A stretch of DNA of 38,425 nt from Phenylobacterium sp. GTDB lineage: Bacteria; Pseudomonadota; Alphaproteobacteria; Caulobacterales; Caulobacteraceae. The DNA is taken from the NCBI RefSeq assembly GCF_004799395.1, contig NZ_SSMZ01000124.1, forward strand, positions 1-38,425, given 5' to 3'. Numbering within the stretch: the first letter of the stretch is position 1; each line of letters starts with the position of its first letter. This document shows, piece after piece, positions 19,739 through 28,312 of the stretch. A program made the position numbers and the translations under genes. The notes below the pieces were generated by a model. The model ran no database searches and was not told where the DNA came from. It was given only the letters and a program-made list of their open reading frames with translations.

Positions 19739-19851
19739 CCTCCCCGTCGGGGGAGGTGGCGCGAAGCGCCGGAGGCGGCTTCCTCGCCGGTTTGAGCGAT
19801 CCCCCTCAGTCAGCTGCGCTGACAGCTCCCCCGATGGGGAGCCGCTTGGCT
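19739..19851. repeat. Multi-hairpin intergenic repeat (CCTCCCC…GGGGAGG, GGCGC-GAA-GCGCC, GTCAGC-TGC-GCTGAC, GCTCCCC-CGAT-GGGGAGC)
   Basis: Four adjacent perfect inverted repeats between convergent secB and dnaQ; shares the GCGAAGCGnCGGAGG block with the 1081-1233 element. Confidence 0.75.
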
Positions 19852-20554
19852 ACAGCCCGAACCTCGCCCAGAGGTCTTCGTTCTTCACGACGCCGCGAAT
19901 GAATTCGGCGTGCGTCGCCCTTTCGGCCTCGGTCGAGCGCGGAGCGAGCGGATTGGGCCGGGCGCCGTAGGCGCTGCGGGCCGCGGCGTGAACCGCGACC
20001 GCCATGGCCGCAGTGGTCAGCTCCAGCCGCCGTTCGCGGCCGCCCTTCAGCTCGAGATAGACCGCCGCAAGCAGCTTGGCGTCCACCAGGGCGCCATGTT
20101 TCTCGCGCTCGCTGAGCGAGATCTTGAAGCGCTTGCAGAGCGCATCCAGCGAATTGTGCATTCCCGGGAAGCGGGCGCGGGCGAGCGCCAGGGTGTCGAT
20201 CCAGCGCGTCTCGTGCAGCGGGTGGCGGCTCACGACGCCCAGCTCGTAATTGATGAAATTGCGGTCGAAGGTCGCGTTATGGGCGATCAGCGGCGCGTCG
20301 CCGACGAAGTCCAGGAAGGCGTCCACCACCTCCGGATGCTCGAACTTCGGCTTGCCCTTCAGGAAGGCGCCCGAAAGACCATGGACCCGCTCGGCGTCCG
20401 GCGGCATGTCGCGGCAGGGGTCGATGTAGGTGTGGAAGCTTCGGCCCGTGGGCACGAAGTCGTCGATCTCCAGGCAGGCGATTTCCACCAGCCGGTGCCC
20501 CTGGGTCGGCTCGAAGCCGGTAGTCTCGGTGTCGAGGACGATCTCGCGCGCCAT
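19850..20554 (-). CDS. dnaQ: DNA polymerase III epsilon subunit (3'-5' exonuclease)
   Basis: REIVLDTETTGFEPTQGHRLVEIACLEI; LIAHNATFDRNFINYEL; HGALVDAKLLAAVYLEL. Confidence 0.95.
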   Translation of the reverse strand: MAREIVLDTETTGFEPTQGHRLVEIACLEIDDFVPTGRSFHTYIDPCRDMPPDAERVHGLSGAFLKGKPKFEHPEVVDAFLDFVGDAPLIAHNATFDRNFINYELGVVSRHPLHETRWIDTLALARARFPGMHNSLDALCKRFKISLSEREKHGALVDAKLLAAVYLELKGGRERRLELTTAAMAVAVHAAARSAYGARPNPLAPRSTEAERATHAEFIRGVVKNEDLWARFGL

Positions 20555-20593
20555 GACCATTCATGACCCCATTCGCCCCGGGGATTCAACAGC

Positions 20594-21208
20594 CTAACGG
20601 TCGCGGGCGGGACGTGTCTGTGGATCGCGCATCGCGGCGATGATTTCGGCGACCTGGATGCGCGCCGGCTCCAGACCGCGGGAGGTGTCGACCACGAAGT
20701 GGGCGCGGGCGCGCTTTTCCGCATCGGCCAGCTGCTGGGCGAGGATCGCATCGAGCCGTTCGGGCGTCATGCCCGGCCGCGCCAGCACGCGCTCGCGCTG
20801 CAGGCCAGCGGGCGCGCTGGCCACCACGATCGCGTCGACATTCACGTGGCCGCCGGTCTCGAACAGCAGCGGGATGTCGAGGACCACCATGTCCGCACCG
20901 TCTGCCTCGGCTTTGGCGAAGAAGCCGATCCGGTCGCTGCCCACAAGGGGATGGACGATGGCGTTGAGGCGTTTGAGCTCGTCCGGCTTGCCGAGCACCG
21001 CCTGGCGCAGGGCCTCGCGGTCCACCTTGCGATCCCTGACGACGCCGGGAAACGCCTCACCCACCGGCCCGACCGCCGCGCCGCCGGTGTCGTAGAGGTC
21101 GTGCACCGCGGCGTCGGCGTCATAGACCGGTACGCCCGCCTCGCGGAACATGGCCGCTGTGGTCGACTTGCCCATGCCGATGGAACCGGTAAGCCCGATA
21201 AGGATCAT
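20594..21208 (-). CDS. coaE: Dephospho-CoA kinase
   Basis: [47 protein letters not shown]; start trimmed to ATG at 21208, overlapping the aroE stop. Confidence 0.95.
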   Translation of the reverse strand: MILIGLTGSIGMGKSTTAAMFREAGVPVYDADAAVHDLYDTGGAAVGPVGEAFPGVVRDRKVDREALRQAVLGKPDELKRLNAIVHPLVGSDRIGFFAKAEADGADMVVLDIPLLFETGGHVNVDAIVVASAPAGLQRERVLARPGMTPERLDAILAQQLADAEKRARAHFVVDTSRGLEPARIQVAEIIAAMRDPQTRPARDR

Positions 21209-22053
21209 GCGCCCAGCGCCTTCAGCGCCAGGGCCCGGACGTCGAGGTTCGCCGGCGGCGGCTGGCCATAGAACGCCTCGAACGAGGGCCGGGCCTGGCC
21301 GATCAGCATCGCCAGGCCGTCCACCGTCGGCCGGCCCAGCGCTTTCGCCAGCGCCAGGAAGGGCGTGACCAGCGGCATGTAGACCATGTCCATCACCACG
21401 CAGCCCGCCGGGGTGGCCGCCAATGGCGCATCGAGGGTCAGCCCGTCGGCCACGCCCGCGGAGGTGGCGTTGATGACGGCCACCGCGCTCTGCAAGGCCG
21501 TTTCGGCGTCGCCCCAGGCCGCGGCCCCGCCGCCGAGATCGGCCGCCAGGGCTTCCGCGCGCGCCAGAGTTCGGTTGACGATCCGGACGTCGCGGCAACC
21601 GGCGTCCTGCAGCGCAGCCACCGCGCCCCGCGCGGCGCCGCCGGCGCCCAGCACCACCACCGGTCCGCTGCGCGCGTCGAACTGCGGCGCCTGCTCGGCG
21701 AAAGCCGTGGCCAAACCCAGGCCGTCGGTGTTGTCCGCCCGGACCCGACCGCCGTCGCCGAAGACCAATAGGTTAGCCGCGCGGGCGCGCTGGGCGCGCG
21801 GGTGCGCCTCATCGGCGACGGTGAGCGCGGCCTCCTTGAACGGCAAGGTGACGTTGACGCCTGCCCAGGACGTCCGTCGAAGGCCTTCGACGAAGGCGGC
21901 AAAGCCGTCCTCGCCGACCTCCAGCGCCACATAGACTCCGTCAATTCCGGCCGCTTCCAGCCAGGCGTTGTGCAGGATCGGGCTCAGTGAATGGGCGACC
22001 GGCCGGCCGGCCACGCCGGCGACCCGTGTGGCGCCGCTGATCGTGCGGCTCAT
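21205..22053 (-). CDS. aroE: Shikimate dehydrogenase
   Basis: [55 protein letters not shown]. Confidence 0.95.
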   Translation of the reverse strand: MSRTISGATRVAGVAGRPVAHSLSPILHNAWLEAAGIDGVYVALEVGEDGFAAFVEGLRRTSWAGVNVTLPFKEAALTVADEAHPRAQRARAANLLVFGDGGRVRADNTDGLGLATAFAEQAPQFDARSGPVVVLGAGGAARGAVAALQDAGCRDVRIVNRTLARAEALAADLGGGAAAWGDAETALQSAVAVINATSAGVADGLTLDAPLAATPAGCVVMDMVYMPLVTPFLALAKALGRPTVDGLAMLIGQARPSFEAFYGQPPPANLDVRALALKALGA

Positions 22054-22646
22054 GGCGCCAGGATCCCGCGCTTGCGCAGCAGCTCCAGCAGACCCATCAG
22101 CGGCAGGCCCAGGATTGTGAAGTAGTCACCCTCAATCTTGGAGAACAGTTGCACCCCTTGCGCCTCGAGGCGGTAGCACCCCACTGAGCCCAGCGCCGCC
22201 TCGCCTTCCTCGGCCAGATAGCTGTCCAGGAAGCTGTCGGAGAAATCGCGCATGCGCAGGGTTGCGCTCTGGGTTTCGCGCCAGACGACGGCGCCGCGTT
22301 CGGCCACCACCACCGCCGAATGCAGCATGTGCGGCTTGCCGCGCAGGGTCTGCAGGCGCTCGCGGGCCGCCGCCAGGGTCTCGGTCTTGTCGTAGAGCTT
22401 GCCCTGGAATTCCAGCGTCTGGTCGGCACCGAGCACAAGTTCGGGCCGACCGACCGAGACAGCCAGCGCCTTTTCTTCGGCTAGGGCTTCGGCCACTTGG
22501 CGCGGCGTGGCGCGCTTGGCGACCAGTTCGGCCTTCGTGACCTCCTCGTCCACGCCGGAGCCGACCGCCTCGAACGGCACGCCGGCGCCTTGGAGAACGG
22601 CCCGCCGCGCGGTGCTTTTCGAGGCGAGAACCAGACCGGGGCTCAC
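22050..22646 (-). CDS. maf: Maf-family nucleotide pyrophosphatase
   Basis: [49 protein letters not shown]. Confidence 0.92.
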   Translation of the reverse strand: MSPGLVLASKSTARRAVLQGAGVPFEAVGSGVDEEVTKAELVAKRATPRQVAEALAEEKALAVSVGRPELVLGADQTLEFQGKLYDKTETLAAARERLQTLRGKPHMLHSAVVVAERGAVVWRETQSATLRMRDFSDSFLDSYLAEEGEAALGSVGCYRLEAQGVQLFSKIEGDYFTILGLPLMGLLELLRKRGILAP

Positions 22647-23494
22647 CCCAGCACCTCGACCTGTCCATGGCCGCCATGCAGCAGGTTGAGGACCGCCGCC
22701 GCGGTTTCCTCGACGGAGCGGCGGGTCACATCGATCACCGGCCAGCCCTGGCGTTCGTAGAGCCGCCGCGCCTGGACGATCTCCTCGCGCACCGCATCCA
22801 CGTCGATGTAGGTCGACTCGCGGTTTTCCTTCAGACTCAAGAGGCGGTTGCGGCGGATCTGGATGAGCCGGTCCGGCGAGATCGAAAGGCCGACAACCAG
22901 GGTCGACTTAAGGGCGAACAGCTTCTCCGGCGGCGGGCGGCCCGGCACCAGGGGCACGTTGCCGGCCCGTACGCCCCGATGCGCCAGGTAGATGCAGGTC
23001 GGCGTCTTCGAGGTCCGCGAGACGCCCACCAGGATAACGTCGGCCTGTTCCAGGTCCTGGCCACCTTGGCCGTCGTCGTGGCCGATGGCGTAGTTCAGCG
23101 CGTCCATGCGGTTGAAATAGTCGTTGTCGAGCCGCAGGTGCGCGCCGACCCGGCTGGTGGTGGTGTAGCCCAGGTAGCGCGACATGGCCGAGACCAGCGG
23201 GTCCAACGCCGGGATGCAGGGCATGTCGAGTTTGCGGCAGCCCTCCTCGAGGGCCTCGCGCAGTCCGTCGTCGACGATGGTGTGGATGACGACGCCCGGC
23301 GCCTCCTCGATGTCGCCCAGCGCCCGGTCGAGCTGGCGCTGGGAACGGACCAGGGCGTAGATGTGCTCGATCGGCAGGACATTGTCGAAGCGGGCGCAGA
23401 CCGCGCGCGCCATGGCGTTCAGGGTCTCCCCGGTGGAATCCGACACCAGGTGGACATGGAAATAGGTCGCGAGCTTCGGGGCGGTCGTTGTCAC
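22643..23494 (-). CDS. ppsR: PEP synthase regulatory kinase/pyrophosphorylase (DUF299)
   Basis: FHVHLVSDSTGETLNAMARAVCARF; ADVILVGVSRTSKTPTCIYLAHRGVRAGNVPLVPG; LVVGLSISPDRLIQIRRNRL. Confidence 0.92.
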   Translation of the reverse strand: MTTTAPKLATYFHVHLVSDSTGETLNAMARAVCARFDNVLPIEHIYALVRSQRQLDRALGDIEEAPGVVIHTIVDDGLREALEEGCRKLDMPCIPALDPLVSAMSRYLGYTTTSRVGAHLRLDNDYFNRMDALNYAIGHDDGQGGQDLEQADVILVGVSRTSKTPTCIYLAHRGVRAGNVPLVPGRPPPEKLFALKSTLVVGLSISPDRLIQIRRNRLLSLKENRESTYIDVDAVREEIVQARRLYERQGWPVIDVTRRSVEETAAAVLNLLHGGHGQVEVLG

Positions 23495-23630
23495 GGGCGG
23501 CCTGACGCGAAAATGCCTGGGGACGATTCCTGTGGAGCAGTCTTAGCGAACGCGGGCCGGATTGGGGATAGACCGCGTGCGCCGGCGGCTCGTCCGCCGG
23601 CGGGGCAAATCACCGGGATGGAATCGGCCC

Positions 23631-23645
23631 TAAACCTTCCATTAA
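23631..23645 (+). promoter_or_regulatory. Near-consensus CtrA box TAAA-N7-TTAA
   Basis: 7 of 8 conserved bases of TTAA-N7-TTAA, followed by CC (TTAACC). Confidence 0.55.
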
Positions 23646-23738
23646 CCCACTGGGCGAGTCCCCGGTGGACGCCGCAGAGCTCGCGGACCGACAAGGATTG
23701 GATAGCCACAGGCGCGCACCGCGCGGTCCCCCTAGAGG

Positions 23739-23753
23739 TTAACGATTCCTTAA
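23739..23753 (+). promoter_or_regulatory. Perfect CtrA box TTAACGATTCCTTAA
   Basis: Exact TTAA-N7-TTAA match; spacer contains a GANTC site (GATTC, 23744-23748). Confidence 0.75.
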
Positions 23754-24004
23754 GCGTCCGCGGGGCTTGGCGGTCGGTCCCCGCAATTCACAGGCCTGTC
23801 CTCCCTGGAGGGCGCAGGCGGGACAAGCTGGGGACGGGGGTTGCGCCGTCATGAATGTGTCGCCGTTGTCCACGCACTCGACAGCCCCTATCGCTCCTAC
23901 ACCAACCTTTTTCAGAACCCTTATTAGGAAGAAGAGGGGCGGACGGGATGAGTGGATTCGGCGTTGGGCTTGAGCCGCAGGCCGGGAGGCGATTTAAAGC
24001 TCCC

Positions 24005-25057
24005 ATGAGCGAGACCACTCCGCGGCTCCTACGAGCCTTGGCCGGCGAAACCCTCGACCGGCCTCCAATCTGGCTCATGCGCCAGGCGGGCCGCTCGCTG
24101 CCGGAATACCGCGAGCTGCGCACCCGGGCTGCGGACTTCATCACATTCTGCCACAATCCGGAGATGGCCGCCGAGGCGACGCTGCAGCCCATGCGCCGCT
24201 TTCCACTGGATGCGGCCATCGTCTTCGCCGACATCCTGCTGATCCCTGGCGCGCTTGGCCAAAAGGTCTGGTTCGAAGCCGGTGAGGGCCCACGGCTTGG
24301 TGAGCTGCCGCTGGTCGAGGCCATGGCCGAGCAAGTCGAAGCTTCCACGGGACGGCTTTCGGCGATCGGCGAGACGCTGTCGCTCGTGCGCGCCGAACTT
24401 GAGCCAGACCGAGCGCTGATCGGCTTTGCAGGCGGCCCCTGGACGGTGGCTACCTACATGATCGAAGGTCGCAGCTCGAACCGCGAAGTGGCGCGAGCCT
24501 ATGCCTACGCTCACCCCGAAGAACTGGATGCTCTGCTGGCCGTACTGGTGGACGCCACAGCCCGCTATCTGGTCATGCAGGCCAAGTCCGGCGCCCAGGC
24601 GCTGAAGATCTTCGAGAGCTGGGCGGAAGGCCTGGCCGAGGACGTGTTCGAGCGCATCGTCATCGCTCCGCACCTGGCCATTGTCGAGAAGGTCCGCGCA
24701 GCCGGCGTGACCGTCCCGTTCATCGGCTTTCCCCGTGGGGCCGGAGCGCTGGTGGAGAACTACGCCCGCACCGTGCCCGTGCAGGGCGTCGCGCTCGACA
24801 CCCAGGCGAGCGCCGAACTGGGTCAGCGGCTGCAGGCAGGCGGCAAGACGATCCAGGGCGCGCTGGACAACCTGCTGCTGCGCGAAGGCGGCTCAGCCCT
24901 GGATGCTCGGGTGGACCAGCTGCTCGCCCAATGGAGCGGCGGTCCCTACATCTTCAACCTGGGCCACGGGGTGATGCCAGACACACCGATCGCCCACATC
25001 GCCCGCGTCGTGGAGCGGGTGACCGGAAAACCGGCTAAGGCCATGGCCGCCGAGTGA
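24005..25057 (+). CDS. hemE: Uroporphyrinogen decarboxylase
   Basis: RPPIWLMRQAGRSLPEYRELR; GFAGGPWTVATYMIEG; NLGHGVMPDTP; start placed at ATG 24005 rather than the 5' extension to 23855. Confidence 0.96.
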   Translation: MSETTPRLLRALAGETLDRPPIWLMRQAGRSLPEYRELRTRAADFITFCHNPEMAAEATLQPMRRFPLDAAIVFADILLIPGALGQKVWFEAGEGPRLGELPLVEAMAEQVEASTGRLSAIGETLSLVRAELEPDRALIGFAGGPWTVATYMIEGRSSNREVARAYAYAHPEELDALLAVLVDATARYLVMQAKSGAQALKIFESWAEGLAEDVFERIVIAPHLAIVEKVRAAGVTVPFIGFPRGAGALVENYARTVPVQGVALDTQASAELGQRLQAGGKTIQGALDNLLLREGGSALDARVDQLLAQWSGGPYIFNLGHGVMPDTPIAHIARVVERVTGKPAKAMAAE

Positions 25058-26091
25058 AGAAGCTCGCCGTTGTCCTGTTCAATCTTGGTGGGCCGGACAA
25101 TCTGAAGGCCGTAAAGCCGTTTCTTTTCAATCTATTCCGTGATCCGGCGATCATCACACTGCCAGCGGTGGCGCGCTATCCGCTCGCGGCGTTGATCTCG
25201 ACGACACGGGAGAAGACGGCCCAGGCCAACTACGCGATCATGGGCGGCGCCTCACCGCTGCTCTCCGAGACCCAGGCCCAGGCGACAGCGCTCGAAACCG
25301 TCCTTGCGGAGCAGGCGTCGGGCGTAGAGGCGCGCTGCTTCATCGCCATGCGCTACTGGAAGCCCTTCGCCAAAGAGACGGCCCGCGCGGTGGCGGCCTT
25401 CGCGCCGGACGAAATCGTCCTGCTGCCGCTCTACCCCCAGTATTCGACGACCACGACGGCGTCTTCCGAGGGGGATTGGCGAAAGGTCTACCGCGGGCCC
25501 GGGCGGACGCGAACGGTCTGCTGCTATCCGACGGCGCTCGGTCTGATCGATGCGCACGCGGAGTCGATCCGCAAGACCTGGACCGACGCCGGAAGGCCCA
25601 CAGGCGTTCGGCTGCTGTTATCCGCTCACGGGTTGCCGAAGCAGGTGGTGGACGACGGCGATCCCTACCAGGCGCAGATCGAAGCCACCGCGGCGGCGAT
25701 CGCGGCACGGCTTCCGGTGTTTGCGGACTGGCGGGTCTGTTATCAGAGCCGCGTCGGACGACTGGAGTGGCTGAGGCCGTCCACCGATGACGAAATCCGC
25801 CTGGCGGGCGCGGAGCGAAAGGGCGTGCTGATCGCCCCCATCGCCTTCGTCTCCGAACATGTGGAGACCCTGGTCGAACTCGACCATGAATATTCCCATC
25901 TGGCGAAGGCGGTCGGTTGCGCGCCCTACCTGCGGGCGCCGACGCCCGGGGTGCAGGAACGGTTCGTGGACGAACTGGCCCGCGCCGTCCTGGCGGCGGT
26001 CGACCGGCCCTGCGGCCCCGCACCGCATGGGCCTTGGGGCTGCCCGGCGAGCTATTCGAAATGCGCGCTCCGGACGGGGACCGCGGCATGA
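25054..26091 (+). CDS. hemH: Ferrochelatase
   Basis: AVVLFNLGGPDNLKAVKPFLFNLFRDPAII; LPLYPQYSTTTTAS; SAHGLPKQVVDDGDPY; GTGA overlap with hemE. Confidence 0.96.
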   Translation: MKKLAVVLFNLGGPDNLKAVKPFLFNLFRDPAIITLPAVARYPLAALISTTREKTAQANYAIMGGASPLLSETQAQATALETVLAEQASGVEARCFIAMRYWKPFAKETARAVAAFAPDEIVLLPLYPQYSTTTTASSEGDWRKVYRGPGRTRTVCCYPTALGLIDAHAESIRKTWTDAGRPTGVRLLLSAHGLPKQVVDDGDPYQAQIEATAAAIAARLPVFADWRVCYQSRVGRLEWLRPSTDDEIRLAGAERKGVLIAPIAFVSEHVETLVELDHEYSHLAKAVGCAPYLRAPTPGVQERFVDELARAVLAAVDRPCGPAPHGPWGCPASYSKCALRTGTAA

Positions 26092-26546
26092 CCGGCGCAT
26101 ACAACCTGCTGATCGGCCTGCACATCCTCGCGGTCATCGCCTGGATGGCGGGCCTGATGATGCTGCCGCGGCTCTACGCCTACCACACCGAGACGGCTCC
26201 GCCGGGGAGCGAGTTCGACGCCCACTTCACCCGGTGGGAAGGAAAGGTGTTGAAGATCATCCTTGGTCCGGCCATGGGACTTGTCTGGCTGCTGGGTCTT
26301 TCGCTGATCTATGTGGATAGCCAGATAAGGGGCGTTGGCTTCCTCGCCGAGCCTTGGATGCTGACCAAGATTGCCGGCATCGTCTTCATGACCGGCTGGC
26401 ATGGGTTCATCGCGGGCGCCCACAAGGGTTTTCTGGCCGGCCGCCGGGATCGGACGGCGAAGTTCTGGCGGATGACCAATGAACTGCCGTTCCTGGCCGC
26501 CATTGTCATGGTCCTGGCCGTGACCACCAAGTTCGGCGACCACTAG
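26088..26546 (+). CDS. hemJ: HemJ-type protoporphyrinogen oxidase
   Basis: LIGLHILAVIAWMAGLMMLPRLYAYH; RWEGKVLKIILGPAMGLVWLLGL; W-LTKIAGIVFMTGWHGF; ATGA overlap with hemH. Confidence 0.93.
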   Translation: MTGAYNLLIGLHILAVIAWMAGLMMLPRLYAYHTETAPPGSEFDAHFTRWEGKVLKIILGPAMGLVWLLGLSLIYVDSQIRGVGFLAEPWMLTKIAGIVFMTGWHGFIAGAHKGFLAGRRDRTAKFWRMTNELPFLAAIVMVLAVTTKFGDH

Positions 26547-26743
26547 GCCGCACCCGGCTGTTCGGCTGGAGTCCTTGACCCGACGCGGTCTTCGTGGTTC
26601 CGATCACGCCGCGTGTTCCTGACAAGGATACGTCCCGCCTTATTTCCGGCCCTCCGTGTGGATTGACCCGCGGGCGCGGTCCGGCTCCCAAAGACGACGA
26701 AACGACATCCGGCGCACTTCCGAGCGCCCACATCATCTGAAAA

Positions 26744-26776
26744 GCCCGCGCCCGGACTCTGTCCGGCCCCGCGGGC
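26744..26776 (+). promoter_or_regulatory. 5'-leader hairpin of rho (GCCCGCG…CGCGGGC with inner CCGGAC-TCT-GTCCGG)
   Basis: Nested inverted repeats 18 bp upstream of the rho ATG (26795). Confidence 0.5.
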
Positions 26777-26794
26777 GAACACGAGTGAATTGCT

Positions 26795-28219
26795 ATGCAA
26801 GACGAAAACGAAACCCCCGCCTCCGACGAGACCCCGGTGAACGAGGCCGAAACCGCCGATCAGACCGCAGCTGAAGCGGCTGCAGAGGCCGAGGCCGAAG
26901 CCGCGGAGTCCGACGAGCCGTCCGAGGCGGCCCAGGCCATCGCGAAGCTCGGGCTCACCCGGATGAGTCTGCAGGAGTTGAAGGATAAGGCGCCCGCGGA
27001 CCTCTTGGCCTTCGCCGAGCTCTTCGAGATCGAGAACGTGAACTCCATGCGCAAGCAGGACATCATGTTTGCGATCCTCAAGGTGATGGCCGAGGAAGGC
27101 GTCGAAATCTCCGGCTCCGGCACCCTGGAAGTGGTGCAGGACGGCTTCGGCTTCCTGCGCAGCCCCGAGGCAAACTACCTGCCTGGGCCCGACGACATCT
27201 ATGTCAGCCCCTCGCAGATCCGGAAGTTCGGCCTGCGCACCGGCGACAGCGTGGACGGCGCCATCCGCGCGCCGCGCGAGGGCGAGCGCTACTTCGCCCT
27301 GGTGAAGGTCGATCTGACCAACTTCGAGAACCCCGAGAACGTCCGGCACAAGGTGCTGTTCGACAATCTGACACCGCTCTATCCCGACCAGCGGCTGAAG
27401 ATGGAGATCGACGACCCCACCCTGAAGGACCGCTCTGGCCGGGTGATCGATATCGTCGCCCCGCTCGGCAAGGGCCAGCGCTGCCTGATCACTGCGCCGC
27501 CCCGCGTCGGCAAGACAGTGATGTTGCAGAACATCGCCAAGTCCATCGAGATCAACCACCCCGAGTGCTACCTGATCGTCCTTTTGATCGACGAGCGCCC
27601 GGAAGAAGTCACCGACATGCAGCGCACGGTGAAGGGCGAGGTGATCTCCTCGACCTTCGACGAGCCGGCGACGCGTCACGTCCAAGTGGCTGAAATGGTT
27701 ATCGAAAAAGCCAAGCGCCTGGTCGAGCACAAGCGCGACGTGGTGATCCTTCTGGACAGCGTCACCAGGCTTGGCCGCGCGTACAACACCGTGGTGCCGT
27801 CGTCCGGCAAGGTGCTGACGGGCGGCGTCGACGCCAATGCCCTGCAGCGCCCCAAGCGTTTCTTCGGCGCGGCGCGGAACATCGAGGAAGGCGGCTCCCT
27901 GACCATCATCGCCACGGCTCTGATCGACACCGGCAGCCGGATGGACGAGGTGATCTTCGAAGAATTCAAGGGCACCGGTAACTCGGAAATCGTCCTCGAC
28001 CGTAAGGTCGCCGACAAGCGGGTCTATCCGGCGATCGACGTGATCAAGTCCGGCACCCGCAAGGAGGAGCTGATCACGCCGAAGGAGCACCTGACCAAAA
28101 CCTACATCCTTCGCCGGATCCTGGGCCCGATGGGCGCTCAGGACGCCATCGAGTTCCTGCTCGACAAGCTCCGCTCGTCCAAGACCAACGAAGAGTTCTT
28201 CCAGTCGATGAACACGTAG
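26795..28219 (+). CDS. rho: Transcription termination factor Rho
   Basis: [72 protein letters not shown]. Confidence 0.98.
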   Translation: MQDENETPASDETPVNEAETADQTAAEAAAEAEAEAAESDEPSEAAQAIAKLGLTRMSLQELKDKAPADLLAFAELFEIENVNSMRKQDIMFAILKVMAEEGVEISGSGTLEVVQDGFGFLRSPEANYLPGPDDIYVSPSQIRKFGLRTGDSVDGAIRAPREGERYFALVKVDLTNFENPENVRHKVLFDNLTPLYPDQRLKMEIDDPTLKDRSGRVIDIVAPLGKGQRCLITAPPRVGKTVMLQNIAKSIEINHPECYLIVLLIDERPEEVTDMQRTVKGEVISSTFDEPATRHVQVAEMVIEKAKRLVEHKRDVVILLDSVTRLGRAYNTVVPSSGKVLTGGVDANALQRPKRFFGAARNIEEGGSLTIIATALIDTGSRMDEVIFEEFKGTGNSEIVLDRKVADKRVYPAIDVIKSGTRKEELITPKEHLTKTYILRRILGPMGAQDAIEFLLDKLRSSKTNEEFFQSMNT

Positions 28220-28257
28220 GGCTTGCGGCCTTACCAAGGGCCTACTCGTTCTACTTG

Positions 28258-28273
28258 TGTTTCACGTGAAACA
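28258..28273. promoter_or_regulatory. parS: parS site TGTTTCACGTGAAACA
   Basis: Exact 16-bp palindromic parS consensus in the rho-qor gap. Confidence 0.95.
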
Positions 28274-28277
28274 TCAG

Positions 28278-28307
28278 ACGCCGCCCCTTTCCGGAGGGGC
28301 GGCGTTT
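28278..28307. terminator. Intrinsic terminator ACGCCGCCCCT-TTCCGG-AGGGGCGGCGT-TT
   Basis: Perfect 11-bp stem plus T tail between convergent rho and qor-like genes. Confidence 0.85.
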
Positions 28308-28312
28308 CGCTG

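Larger units (their letters stand above)
23495..24004. other. oriC: Putative chromosomal replication origin (oriC, Cori-like)
   Basis: Divergent ppsR/hemE gap; CtrA-type boxes, five GANTC sites, W-box/DnaA-like motifs, AT-richer tract at 23904-23937; parAB/parS nearby. Confidence 0.75.

Noticed and set aside
23281-23289. TGTGGATGA (TCATCCACA on the other strand), near-DnaA box
   Set aside because: Within conserved ppsR coding sequence; could contribute to the origin but cannot be separated from coding constraint.
22667-23854. 395-aa plus-strand ORF running through ppsR and the origin gap
   Set aside because: Antisense to ppsR; shadow ORF with no domain signal.
23855-24004. In-frame 5' extension of hemE (MCRRCPRTRQ…)
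   Set aside because: HemE homology begins at about MSETTPRLL (24005); the extension overlaps origin/promoter motifs and lacks conserved sequence.
26312-26320. TGTGGATAG, one mismatch from a DnaA box
   Set aside because: Isolated and inside hemJ coding sequence; a single 8/9 match is expected by chance.
26543-28237. 564-aa minus-strand ORF
   Set aside because: Fully antisense to rho; composition typical of antisense frame artefacts.
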